From NCBI RefSeq assembly GCF_004361815.1, contig NZ_SNWA01000002.1, positions 372,001-436,000 of the forward strand: 64,000 bases of DNA, written 5' to 3'. The notes beneath the pieces were generated by a model, which was not told the origin of the DNA, did no database searches, and worked only from the letters and a program-made list of their open reading frames with translations. Position numbers and translations under genes: made by a program. Shown here in pieces: positions 1-8,340 of the stretch. The DNA comes from Paraburkholderia sp. BL10I2N1. Its GTDB lineage: Bacteria > Pseudomonadota > Gammaproteobacteria > Burkholderiales > Burkholderiaceae. The first letter of the stretch is position 1. Every line of letters begins with the position of its first letter.

Positions 1-251
1 CCGAGCGCGCCGCCGACGATGGCGCCTGTGCGCTCCCTGCGGTTTGACGTGACTGCGCCGCCGGCACCGCCGCCGACTGCACCGCCAATGACGGCACCCG
101 TGCTGCCGCCTACTGCGCCACCAACGGCAGCACCGGCCACGCCGCCGAGCGCGCCGCCAAGAGCGTTGTTCATATCGCCGGCCACTGCCGGCAACGACGC
201 CGCAGCGGTGAGCGCTGCAATGGCAACAATCTGGATGATTCTCTTCGACAT
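1..251 (-). CDS. Glycine-zipper envelope protein (partial, runs off the left edge)
   Basis: Read on the minus strand, a protein starts at 251 with a Sec signal peptide (MSKRIIQIVAIAALTAAASL, then PAVAG) and continues into alternating Gly/Ala blocks such as GGALGGVAGAAVGGAVGG. These are glycine-zipper repeats typical of small outer-membrane or periplasmic proteins (OmpA-like/Rcp-type glycine-zipper families) that insert in or span a membrane. The 3' end lies beyond base 1, so the C-terminal domain cannot be judged. The plus-strand proline/alanine-rich frame over the same bases is its shadow. The function is not known beyond envelope location. Confidence 0.75.
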   Translation of the reverse strand, partial: MSKRIIQIVAIAALTAAASLPAVAGDMNNALGGALGGVAGAAVGGAVGGSTGAVIGGAVGGGAGGAVTSNRRERTGAIVGGAL

Positions 252-1330
252 AAAAAGGCTTTCGTTTTTGGGACGGCGCCGAGTATAACCGGCCCTCCGA
301 AAGGCTGTTGTAACTCGTCGGTTCCACCTCGGTAAGAGGTGTAACAAAATGATCCGGTGGGTTTTTTAGCGAGACGCTGACGGCACCGCGGTATCGGCCT
401 CTCTGCCGGCGTCGAGCCTGGTGTGGCACTGATGGCAGAAGGCGACAGATGTCCGTGATGTCGCGACAAGCATCGATTTGGCGCATTGCGGTCGTTCGCG
501 CCTGCGACTTTCTACGTACCGGACGCGACCAGATAGTGCGTAAGCGCCTCCCATCGCTTGAGGCTATAGTCGTGTGCCATCGCCATCGCCATCGCGACGC
601 GCCGAACATGTTCGGCGGGGGAAAGTCCGTTTCCTGGGTGGAGCAGACGTCCAAACGTCCGTGTGAAGGCGCCGGCCAACGGCCGGAGATGGCCGAACCC
701 GGTCTGACATAGATCGGCCGGCGTGGTCGGGTCGTTGGTCAGCTGCGTCGGTCAGCAGCCGACCCCTTGCCGTCATTCGAGTCTGCGCCACGGCAACGGC
801 TGTTTTCGAAGTCCAGCGGCCACTCGCGGTAGAAAGATACGGTATGTCGCAGCGAACTGCGTAATCACTCTGCGAAGTCGCCTTTGAAAATGCCGGGTCA
901 TGATCGATTCCGCCTGCCTGCGCAGCGTGGGCAGGTGAATCTCAATAACGCAAGAGCGGCCATGCGTCTGAGAGCGCGGCCGACACGCCTGTTGATCCAC
1001 ATATAAAGGAATCCTTTATATTGAGCGGCATTTCCCTTGCGTGGGCAACACCGTGTTTCTGCAAGCGCATACATGGTCTGGCCGCTCTTCCGCAAGTCCT
1101 ATACCACGTCAGTAACGGTGAGGACACCGCGTGATGAACTGGCATCCGTAATGAATTTTTCGCACAAATGCGGCTGCCGCGACCTAGTGTGTTTCTGCAG
1201 GTGTATTTCTTGGCGGGCGCCGCCAGTCGTTTTCGCACATGATCGACCGATCACGGTGCGAGAGTCATGGTGCCGGTGACGTACAGCCGGTTGTGCCAAG
1301 GCGTTTTATTCATATCGCGAGGGAACAAGA
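252..1330. other. Long intergenic stretch without a convincing gene
   Basis: I see no ORF with recognisable protein character here. It contains an 18-bp perfect palindrome at 600-617 (CGCCGAACATGTTCGGCG), a short run of repeated ATCGCC units near 579-593, degenerate intergenic-repeat sequence around 620-715, and a perfect A+T-rich inverted repeat at 1001-1021. The promoter of the sialidase-like gene at 1331 must lie in its right part. Confidence 0.5.
1001..1021. repeat. 21-bp perfect inverted repeat
   Basis: Ten-base arms ATATAAAGGA and TCCTTTATAT flank a single central A. It lies about 310 bp upstream of the sialidase-like gene in otherwise G+C-rich DNA. It could be an operator, a small hairpin or a scar of a mobile element. 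No gene starts immediately next to it. Confidence 0.6.
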
Positions 1331-3028
1331 ATGAAATTCACTTCCAGACGCTTATCCCGTTTTGTTTCCCAGAGTCTCGCAGGCAGCGGCGTCATCGCGC
1401 TCGCGTGCGCGATCGGCCCAGGCGCCCACGCGCAAACGCTTGGTTCGCTCGTCCAGGTGGCGGCGGGCGATCCGTTCAGCGGATGCACTGCCGACCAGGT
1501 GCACGCGCAGGAGTCAGCATTCGGGAGCATCCTTTTTCCGGCCACGTCGATCGAGCCATGGATCGCGGCCGATCCGACCACGACCAACATCAGCACGGCT
1601 CGCCTCCTCGTCGGCCACCAGCAGGACCGCTGGGACGACGGTGGCTCGCGCGGGCTCGTCGGCGTCGTCTCCACGGATGGAGGCGGCAGCTGGACCAATT
1701 CAATTCCGACCGGCGTTACCGAATGCACCGGTGGCAAATTCGGTCGCGCCTCCGATCCCTGGGTAGACTTTGCGCAAGACGGAACGGCCTTCGTCATGTC
1801 GCTGGTCCTGGACCCCATGAAGCCGACGACTGCGTTTGGCGCACGAAATAGCGGGATGCTGGTTAGCCGCTCCGTCGACCACGGCACAACGTGGCAAGCT
1901 CCGGTTACGCTGACCCGTAACACTTCGCCGCACGTGCTGAATGACAAGAACTCGCTCACCGCCGATCCGACCGCGAACGGTAACGTCTATGCGGTGTGGG
2001 ATCAGCTGAGCGTTTTCCCGCCAAGCAAGGAGTCCGCTCAGTTGCTCGCGGGAAACGACGGTGTCGACATCGCGCGCAAACTGATTAATTCGACAGTGGG
2101 CGCGTCTTCGGTGTGTGCGCCGTTCAAGACGCCGCCGTGCAGGGGCGGTGCCCCGTTCTTCAAGTTCAACTTTACTGGCCCGAGCTTCCTCTCGCGATCC
2201 ACGGACAATGGCGTGACCTGGAACACGGCCGCCCCGATCTACCAGCCTGGCACGAACAAACAGACGATCGACAACATCGTGCGGGTGTTGCCTGATGGGA
2301 CCCTGCTCGATTTCTTTACCGCGATCAATGTCACGCCGTCGGGTCTCAGCATCGGCTACATCAAGTCCACGGATAAGGGCGGGAGCTGGAGCGGGCCGGC
2401 GTTCGCCAGCGATATTAGCGTGGTCGGAGTGGTCAGTCCCGACAGCGGCCAGCCGTTACGCGACGCCGCCATTCTCTACAGTATCGCTGTGAACCCGGTC
2501 ACGGGAGCAATCTATCTCGCCTGGCAGGACGATCGCTTTGTGACAGGCACCTGCACTACGCCCACTGGAACAATCCCGATCGACGGGATCGCTTTCAGCG
2601 AGTCGGATGACTTCGGGAAAACCTGGTCAAAGCCGGTGATGATCAACAAGACCCCGACCAATGCCACGAATGCGTGCCGACAACAGGCTTTCATCCCGGC
2701 GGTGGTCGCGTCGGGGGACGGCAAGACCGTCGTGGTGACCTACTACGACTTTCGTAACGACACGAACACACCCGCCGGCGTCGAGGGCACCGACTATTTC
2801 GCGGTCTTCTGCACTACCGGGTGCACGAGCCCTGGCAACTGGGGCAATGAGCAGCGACTGACCACAGCCTCGTTCAACATACTGAACGCTCCGGTGGCAC
2901 GTGGCCATTTCCTCGGCGATTACATGGGCCTGGCTGCTAGCGGACTCAAGACCGTGTACCCGCTATTCGGCATCGCCACGGCTCCCAACGTGACGGCCGA
3001 ATATACCCGCCAGATCTCATTGCCGTAA
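1331..3028 (+). CDS. Secreted BNR/Asp-box repeat protein, sialidase-like
   Basis: 565 aa. A Sec signal peptide ends near AHA|QT (residue 34). Five Asp-box (BNR) motifs of the form S-x-D-x-G-x-x-W are visible: STDGGGSW (about 114), SVDHGTTW (181), STDNGVTW (290), STDKGGSW (346) and SDDFGKTW (about 428). This is the signature of six-bladed beta-propellers of the sialidase/neuraminidase superfamily. A catalytic FRIP-type arginine motif was not recognised, so true exo-sialidase activity is uncertain; many Asp-box proteins bind or cleave other glycans. The ATG at 1331 has a GAGGGAA ribosome site. The gene stands alone and is followed by a strong hairpin at 3036-3060. Confidence 0.8.
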   Translation: MKFTSRRLSRFVSQSLAGSGVIALACAIGPGAHAQTLGSLVQVAAGDPFSGCTADQVHAQESAFGSILFPATSIEPWIAADPTTTNISTARLLVGHQQDRWDDGGSRGLVGVVSTDGGGSWTNSIPTGVTECTGGKFGRASDPWVDFAQDGTAFVMSLVLDPMKPTTAFGARNSGMLVSRSVDHGTTWQAPVTLTRNTSPHVLNDKNSLTADPTANGNVYAVWDQLSVFPPSKESAQLLAGNDGVDIARKLINSTVGASSVCAPFKTPPCRGGAPFFKFNFTGPSFLSRSTDNGVTWNTAAPIYQPGTNKQTIDNIVRVLPDGTLLDFFTAINVTPSGLSIGYIKSTDKGGSWSGPAFASDISVVGVVSPDSGQPLRDAAILYSIAVNPVTGAIYLAWQDDRFVTGTCTTPTGTIPIDGIAFSESDDFGKTWSKPVMINKTPTNATNACRQQAFIPAVVASGDGKTVVVTYYDFRNDTNTPAGVEGTDYFAVFCTTGCTSPGNWGNEQRLTTASFNILNAPVARGHFLGDYMGLAASGLKTVYPLFGIATAPNVTAEYTRQISLP

Positions 3029-3035
3029 GCACAAC

Positions 3036-3060
3036 GGGCGGCGACTGAATGTCGCCGCCC
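3036..3060 (+). terminator. Hairpin downstream of the sialidase-like gene
   Basis: A perfect 10-bp stem, GGGCGGCGAC and GTCGCCGCCC, with loop TGAAT begins 7 bp after the stop codon. There is no U-tract, so it may be a weak intrinsic terminator or an mRNA 3'-end stabiliser. Confidence 0.6.
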
Positions 3061-3189
3061 GGTCCTCCGGGACGCGCCTTTCCTTTATTACACAAGGTCC
3101 GACCGCATTTGAATGCCAATCAGCCGTTTCGATGACCGCGCGAGCGGTTTCGTTCTCCGACCCTCTATAGATAGTCCGTCCCGCTTTCA

Positions 3190-3428
3190 TCGATACTGGT
3201 GGGGGACTGGCAGCTCGCTGCCAGTCGAGGCGGGACATGCACCCGTGGACTACGAATAACTCGACCCAAACGCCTGGACGATTACCGTTTTAGCTTCGAG
3301 TCTACGGGTGCGCCTGCGTCCGATAACGAATACTCAGGGTTCGCCGTCGCACCGGCTCACTATATTGCCTTCGCTGGACGCAAGCATGCATGTCCCTACC
3401 GGGTAATCTATCACTTGCGGAGGTTCAC
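3190..3428 (+). ncRNA. Possible IS110 bridge RNA region
   Basis: IS110-family elements are known to encode a bridge RNA in a non-coding end, which guides the recombinase to target and donor DNA. The 5' non-coding end here has a perfect 9-bp hairpin (GACTGGCAG, loop CTCG, CTGCCAGTC, at 3205-3226) and about 200 nt more before the transposase. This is placement by analogy; the two guide loops were not resolved, and the equivalent RNA could instead lie in the 3' end. Confidence 0.25.
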
Positions 3429-4691
3429 ATGGCACCGCTATCGAACCAGCAATTCAAGGCTTTCGTCGGCCTCGACTGGGCCGATACCAAACATGACATC
3501 TGCCTGCAGCAGGCTGGCGGCGACAGGCGCGAGTTCGACTGCATCCCTCACCAGGTGACACGCATCGATGAATGGGCAAAGGCGTTACATCAGCGCTTTG
3601 GTGGTCCGATCGCGGTCGCGCTCGAGCTGGCCACAGGGCCGATCGTCTCTGTGTTGCAGAAACATGCGTTCGTCACTCTATTCCCGATCAACCCTGCAAT
3701 GCTCGCGAAGTACCGTGAGGCATTCAAGCCGAGCCGGGCCAAGGACGATCCCACCGATGCCGAACTGGCACTCGACCTGCTGCTGCGCCATCCTGAGCGC
3801 TTCAGCCCGCTCAGGCCGCAGAGCGCCGGCATGCGCTCCTTGCTGAGCCTGATCGAACAGCGTCGTGAACTGGTCGGCGACAAGACCCGGTTCACCAACC
3901 GGCTAACCAACGCACTCAAGCAGTATTATCCTCAAACCCTGGAATGGTTCGACGACATCGACACGGTACTGTTCTGTGATTTCCTGACCCGCTGGCCTAC
4001 TCTGCCGGCAGCCAGGCGCGCGAACAGAAAGACCCTTGAAACGTTCTTCCATGCGCACAATTGTCGCCGGGCCCAACTGATTGAGGGACGTCTGGAGTCA
4101 ATCCGCTGCGCTGCATCGCTCACTGATGATCCCGGTATCGTTGCACCTCACCGGTTGCTCGCGCTGATGCTGGTGACGCAACTGCGCACAGCGCTCGCTG
4201 CGATTGACGTGTTCGACAGGGAAATCGCGGCAGTCGCACGGGCGCTGCCCGACTTCGACCTGTTTGACAGCTTGCCCGGCGCAGGTCCGCATCTGACACC
4301 GCGCCTGCTGGCTGCGTTTGGCGAGCAACGTGAGCGCTTCAAGGGCGCGGATGAACTGCAGAAGTACTCCGGCATCGCGCCGGTCACCGAGCGCAGCGGC
4401 AAGAAGTGCTGGGTGCACTGGCGCTGGCAATGCCCGACCTTCCTGCGCCAGACCTTCGTCGAATGGGCGGGCCAGACCATCAACAAATCGTTCTGGGCGG
4501 GCGCCTACTACCGGCAACAGCGGGCGAAGGGCAGCTCGTATCAGGCCGCCGTGCGGGCATTGGCGTTCAAGTGGATACGGATCCTCTACCGCTGCTGGCA
4601 GACCGGAACGCGGTACGACGAGAGCATCTACCTCAACGCCCTGAGGAAGCGCGGTTCGCCACTCCTCAGGAACCTCGGGCTTCCAGGGTAA
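3429..4691 (+). CDS. IS110-family DEDD transposase
   Basis: 420 aa. The N-terminal RuvC-like DEDD domain shows D16 (FVGLDWADTKHD), E66 (VALELATG), and D107 and D110 (KDDPTDAELA). The C-terminal transposase_20 domain has the helix-hairpin-helix-like SLPGAGPHLTPRLLAAFG and the SGIAPVTERSGK segment expected to carry the catalytic serine. I chose ATG 3429 because GGAGG sits at 3419-3423; an in-frame upstream start at 3390 lacks this. Family length is usually 330-420 aa, so the protein appears intact. It cuts and joins DNA under guidance of a bridge RNA (known for the family). Confidence 0.93.
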   Translation: MAPLSNQQFKAFVGLDWADTKHDICLQQAGGDRREFDCIPHQVTRIDEWAKALHQRFGGPIAVALELATGPIVSVLQKHAFVTLFPINPAMLAKYREAFKPSRAKDDPTDAELALDLLLRHPERFSPLRPQSAGMRSLLSLIEQRRELVGDKTRFTNRLTNALKQYYPQTLEWFDDIDTVLFCDFLTRWPTLPAARRANRKTLETFFHAHNCRRAQLIEGRLESIRCAASLTDDPGIVAPHRLLALMLVTQLRTALAAIDVFDREIAAVARALPDFDLFDSLPGAGPHLTPRLLAAFGEQRERFKGADELQKYSGIAPVTERSGKKCWVHWRWQCPTFLRQTFVEWAGQTINKSFWAGAYYRQQRAKGSSYQAAVRALAFKWIRILYRCWQTGTRYDESIYLNALRKRGSPLLRNLGLPG

Positions 4692-5066
4692 CCCGTTCCA
4701 ATCGGCGCGGTTACGCAGTTGGATTCCTGGTCTGTGGCTTTCCTCCGTTTGACGCTCGCGAGTTGTCCACCGCTGGCCGGCGGGTCTCCTGTTATGACCA
4801 TGACGCTGGCCAGCGGTGGGCAACTCGCCAGGCGGGGCGCATGGGCGCCTGCCCGATCCTTACGAACCGGAGTCTTGGAAACCAACTCTTCCCACTGAAA
4901 AACCTTGACTGACGACCTCAGGGCATGAAACGGCCGCTCGCGCTGGTGTGACACCAACGGCTGCTTATGGGGTTCTTCGGACGTCGAATCCTAACCTAAC
5001 CGAGCCAAATCACCATTTTTGAGTGACCGTGCACGTGAATCACACGACCAGGCGCCTGGCGCACGC
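4692..5066. other. Non-coding 3' end of IS110 and flank
   Basis: No gene is seen. The left part holds a long imperfect inverted repeat: 4758-4778 pairs with 4808-4828, 21 bp with one G-U-compatible mismatch and a 29-nt loop. This is probably the structured right end of the IS110 element. The rest (about 4850-5066) shows nothing recognisable before IS630 copy 1. Confidence 0.5.
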
Positions 5067-5068
5067 TA

Positions 5069-6233
5069 GTGGTCTGCGTCAAACGGATTGCATCTTATTC
5101 AGCTTGGCGCGGGCGCGCGTGACTTTCGCCAGGATGTCGGAAGCTTTAGCGGTCCAGATGAACGGTTTCGGATGACGATTGTGCTTTTCGATGTACTGCT
5201 CGATCGTGCTGACCAAATCGGGTACCGAGCGCAAGGCCGCGCGTCGCAACTGGTTCTCTGACAGGTCACGGAAGAAGCGTTCGACCATGTTTAGCCATGA
5301 GGCGCTGGTGGGCGTGAAATGCATGTGGAATCGCGGGTGCTTGGCCAGCCACGCCTTCACCTCGGGGTGCTTGTGGGTGGCATAGTTATCAGCGATCAAA
5401 TGAAGCTCCTTGTCCTTAGGCGTGCTTCGATCGATCCTGCGCAAGAAACTCAGCCACTCCTGATGACGATGTTGTGTCTGGCACTGGCCAATGACACTGC
5501 CATCGAGCGTGTTCAGCGCTGCAAACAATGTCGTCACACCATGGCGCTTGTAGTCGTGGGTCATCGTCTGACAGCGACCTCGCTTCAGCGGCAGTCCCGG
5601 CTGGGTCCGGTCAAGCGCCTGGATCTGGGACTTCTCATCGCAGCACAAGACCAATGCGTGTTCCGGCGGATCGAGATACAGCCCGACGATGTCTTCCAAC
5701 TTCTGCGTGAAGTGTTTGTCGTTCGACACCTTGAAGCTCACCACCCGATGCGGCTTGAGCCCGTGCGCCTGCCAGATCCGCCGCACGCTCGCCGCACTTA
5801 CGCCGGCCGCCGCCGCCATGCTGCGCGTGCTCCAATGCGTCGCGTTGTCCGGACGCTGCTGCGTCGTCAGCGCCACGATGGCCTTGACCTTGCGAGCGGA
5901 GATCTTCGGCGTGCGCCCGGGACGCGTCTCATCCCGCTCGATCCCCGTCACACCGTCCGCAATAAAGCGAGCTCGCCAGCGCGCCACTGTGCCGCGCCAG
6001 ATACCCAGGTCCGCACCGATCTCTTTGTCCGTCTTGCCCTGCGCGGCAAGCAAAATCATCTTCGCACGCTCGGCCAGTCGAACCGCAGTCGTGCGGCCAG
6101 CAGCCCACGTCTCTAACTGTTTGCGCTGGGTTTCGCTTAACTCAACTTTCGCCGCGATTCTCATGGATTCTCCCTCCCTGCAAAGGAGACTCGCGAATCG
6201 CAATTAAGTTCCATTATTTGTGACGCACTACAC
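5069..6233 (-). mobile_element. IS630-family element, copy 1 (1165 bp)
   Basis: The ends are defined by the TA dinucleotides at 5067-5068 and 6234-6235 (IS630 duplicates TA) and by imperfect terminal inverted repeats: GTGTAGTGCGTCACAAATAA at the transposase 5' side and GTGGTCTGCGTCAAACGGAT at the other. Copy 2 at 27161-28325 has the same length, ends and transposase in opposite orientation. This copy is inserted at the TAG stop codon of a pyruvate kinase remnant. Confidence 0.92.
5079..6164 (-). CDS. IS630-family transposase (copy 1)
   Basis: 361 aa. An N-terminal helix-turn-helix region (KEIGADLGIWRGTVARWRAR, about 47-66) is followed by a second HTH/linker and a DDE domain. Catalytic residues are D176 (VLCCDEKS), D259 (LIADNYATHK) and E295 (SWLNMVERFF). 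The ATG at 6164 follows GGGAGGGAGA; an upstream in-frame TTG (6203) was rejected for lack of a ribosome site. The translation is identical to copy 2, so the two copies diverged very recently or were homogenised. Confidence 0.95.
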   Translation of the reverse strand: MRIAAKVELSETQRKQLETWAAGRTTAVRLAERAKMILLAAQGKTDKEIGADLGIWRGTVARWRARFIADGVTGIERDETRPGRTPKISARKVKAIVALTTQQRPDNATHWSTRSMAAAAGVSAASVRRIWQAHGLKPHRVVSFKVSNDKHFTQKLEDIVGLYLDPPEHALVLCCDEKSQIQALDRTQPGLPLKRGRCQTMTHDYKRHGVTTLFAALNTLDGSVIGQCQTQHRHQEWLSFLRRIDRSTPKDKELHLIADNYATHKHPEVKAWLAKHPRFHMHFTPTSASWLNMVERFFRDLSENQLRRAALRSVPDLVSTIEQYIEKHNRHPKPFIWTAKASDILAKVTRARAKLNKMQSV

Positions 6234-6448
6234 TAGCTGCCGATGCCGGCCACTCGCAACTTGCGCAGCCGGGCGGTTTTCTTGTGCTGGTGCTCCTCGA
6301 TCCGCACCAGCACATTCATAAGGATAGCTAACGTTTCAGGAATGTATGGTCCCTTGTTGAGCATCACGCACTCGGCACGGCTGCCGATCGCCGCGTCGCT
6401 GACCTCCGCGCGTGAAGGCATCCCTCCTTTGGCCAGCGAGGTTGTCGC
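6233..6448 (-). pseudogene. Pyruvate kinase C-terminal remnant
   Basis: The minus-strand frame reads ATTSLAKGGMPSRAEVSDAA, then a segment with AECVMLNKGPYIPET, then a tail with EEHQHKKTARLRKL. This is the characteristic C-terminal part of the pyruvate kinase core (the SRAE-x-[ST]-DAA and AECVMLNKGPY motifs). Only about 70 residues remain; the nucleotide-binding and substrate-binding parts are missing upstream, where sequence passes directly into the 3' flank of the CHAD gene. The stop codon TAG coincides with the CTAG target of the adjoining IS630. It cannot encode an active enzyme. Confidence 0.8.
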
Positions 6449-6545
6449 ACGCTGGCTGCTCACGGACATCTGTCGGACGCTTGATGCCACAAAGGGCAAG
6501 AAGTCGCTCAGGTAGGCATCGACAATCACCCTTCGAGCGCCTGCC

Positions 6546-7385
6546 TTATCCGTTGCGTAACAATGTTGCTGCGGCGCGCATGCGACGCTTTCGCTCCTTG
6601 CGAAACCACGCCAGTGTCTGTTCGGGATCACCCACGGCGTTGAGCAAGTCGACGTTCTCACGCAGCAGCGCCTCGCTTGCGACCACGTCGTTCAACTCGC
6701 CCAGGAGCGTCTGGATTCTTTTCAGACGCTTGAGCGTCTTCTGATGCTGCCCACTCAGCACCGGGCCGAATAGCTCAAGGAGATACCGTACTCTCTTGCC
6801 CGCTTTTCGGACGTCGTGAATTGCTGTGTAGTCTGACCGTCTGGCCTTGGCCGCCCGGCGGATTCGCCTGGTCAGATCCTTCTCGGACACTGCCACCCGA
6901 CCGTCACTGAACGCGTGTAACGGCCGGCGCCTTTCCGTTGCCTTCAGTGCTCGCGACGTCTCTGCGAGCACATTGTGAAGCAGCGTCTTCATATCTGCGT
7001 TGGAGAGTGTTTCCCTGCTCACTTCAAGCGCACGCTGGCGGGCCTTGGCAAAGTCCGCAGGCACGTCGGCCTTGGACCGCGTCGCCAGCAGTTCGATGAG
7101 GATGTCGTAGTCGCGCGTCTTGCCTGCCGCATCGGCCAGGAACTTGAAGAGCGCACGCTGCCGCGTATTTTCTCCCCTATCGAGCAGGGGGCGATACGCC
7201 CACCACAGCGAACGCATCCGGCGAAGTGCCACGCGCAACTGATGGAGACCTTCCGCGGAAGGTTCATTGACAATCCCTTCGGCCTGCTTCAGGGCCTCCT
7301 GGACCAGCGGCACCGCCAGCCCGGCAAACGCCGTTTCGGCAGTTTCGTCACGAGTTTCGCTTTCGGGCATTTCCCCAGGGTTCAT
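6546..7385 (-). CDS. CHAD domain protein
   Basis: 279 aa. It has the alpha-helical CHAD pattern of conserved histidines and arginines: LHQLRVALRRMRSLW near the N-terminus, GKTRDYDILIELLATR, and IHDVRKAGKRVRYLLELFG plus LQTLLGELND-like helices near the C-terminus. CHAD domains bind polyphosphate and occur with CYTH domains or in PHA/polyphosphate granule contexts (family knowledge); no CYTH domain is present here. ATG 7385 is preceded by AGGAGG at ideal spacing, so I prefer it to the upstream codon at 7412. The gene is monocistronic, followed by the pyruvate kinase remnant. Confidence 0.88.
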   Translation of the reverse strand: MNPGEMPESETRDETAETAFAGLAVPLVQEALKQAEGIVNEPSAEGLHQLRVALRRMRSLWWAYRPLLDRGENTRQRALFKFLADAAGKTRDYDILIELLATRSKADVPADFAKARQRALEVSRETLSNADMKTLLHNVLAETSRALKATERRRPLHAFSDGRVAVSEKDLTRRIRRAAKARRSDYTAIHDVRKAGKRVRYLLELFGPVLSGQHQKTLKRLKRIQTLLGELNDVVASEALLRENVDLLNAVGDPEQTLAWFRKERKRRMRAAATLLRNG

Positions 7386-7801
7386 CTGGCCTCCTGGCAG
7401 CCAATCTGGCATGCAGGCAGAACGATCTTGAAATCACATTGCAGGCATAGTCAGGATGACGCAACCAGAGTAGTGATCGCGTCGAGGCAGGTCCGATCGG
7501 CCGTGCCAGCGGGATAGATGAACTGTAACCGATCCCGAAGCGGTCACGCCAGCGACGAACAGGGGGTAGGCCGATCGCAAACGAGGATCATTGAACAGCG
7601 GAGGCTTTGCGCGCCAGTGACCGTTTCCCGTGCGGAACCGACGGCTAATCAGCCGCTCGATCGAACACGCGAATGACACCACGTGGCCGTCCGCCGCCGC
7701 ATGCAACCGGTGTGACGAGCGTCAACCGATTCCGTGGACTTTTGTAAGGTCCCCGTGCAAGAATCCGGGAACAGTGCCATCGGACAGGAGCGCGAGGAGC
7801 A
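7386..7801. other. Intergenic region
   Basis: About 415 bp between the divergent CHAD gene and the small protein at 7802. No credible gene is seen in either strand. The promoters of both genes should lie here, but I cannot name -35/-10 boxes with confidence. Confidence 0.4.
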
Positions 7802-8068
7802 ATGGACCAACCCGGCACGAATTTGACTGCGCCCATCCTCTGCGGCGACTCTACAGTCTTGTTTTCGGTCTACGGCTTCGGTTGGGGGTACTGCGCCTTT
7901 GCGCTACCTTGTGAAGTCGTTTGCGAAAAACTCGGCGCTGCGAACCGTACCCCAAGGCAATTGATGCTGGCCTTCGAGCTTGGCAAGCGCCGACTGTTGG
8001 AGGCTGCGGAGGCGAAAGCAGTCCACGGCATGGGTGCACGTATACCGCTGTCTGCCACTGACCTGTAG
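7802..8068 (+). CDS. Small conserved protein, DUF1488-like
   Basis: 88 aa with a good ribosome site (GCGAGGAGCA just before ATG). The pattern FSVYGFGWGYCAFALPCEVV, then LMLAFELGKRRLLEAAEAKA and a terminal hydrophobic/Asp strand resembles the short DUF1488 fold (strand, Cys, helix with F-x-x-x-R, final D). That assignment is from memory of the family pattern. The function is unknown. No operon partner: the next gene is convergent, over 270 bp away. Confidence 0.65.
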   Translation: MDQPGTNLTAPILCGDSTVLFSVYGFGWGYCAFALPCEVVCEKLGAANRTPRQLMLAFELGKRRLLEAAEAKAVHGMGARIPLSATDL

Positions 8069-8340
8069 CGCACCACTGCGATTCCGCGGTCGCTCCCGGA
8101 AGCACGTCGCGGGCGCTGTGCTGTACCTCGCTATCTGTTGAGTGGTGCCAGGAGTCAGTCGCACTCTAAGGTGTCTATCACCACCGTCAGTACCCGACGC
8201 GAAGCGGTCTTCCCTGCTTACGTCGGCTTGGCGGCCGTTTCCCGCGTGAGGCCGTCATTCGCCCCCTCGCTTCAGCTGGCAAGTCCTCCCGCGCGATCAG
8301 TCGAGCACGGCCGCCGGCATACTCCAATAGTCGATAAGGC

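Larger units (their letters stand above)
3190..4830 (+). mobile_element. IS110-family insertion sequence (limits approximate)
   Basis: The element contains a DEDD transposase at 3429-4691 flanked by structured non-coding ends: a hairpin at 3205-3226 upstream and a 21-bp imperfect stem (4758-4778 with 4808-4828) downstream. IS110 elements lack clear terminal inverted repeats and often make no target duplication, so exact ends cannot be set from one copy. A short match to the downstream stem region occurs at 26916-26963. Confidence 0.6.

Noticed and set aside
579..593. Run of ATCGCC units resembling a microsatellite or array
   Set aside because: Only about three units; too short to be a CRISPR or meaningful tandem repeat.
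1306..1959. 217-residue frame opposite the sialidase-like gene
   Set aside because: Antisense shadow; the plus frame has a signal peptide and five Asp boxes.
5319..6116. 265-residue frame antisense to the IS630 transposase (also 27278-28075)
   Set aside because: It occurs in both IS copies only because the transposase is duplicated; basic, low-complexity, no domain.
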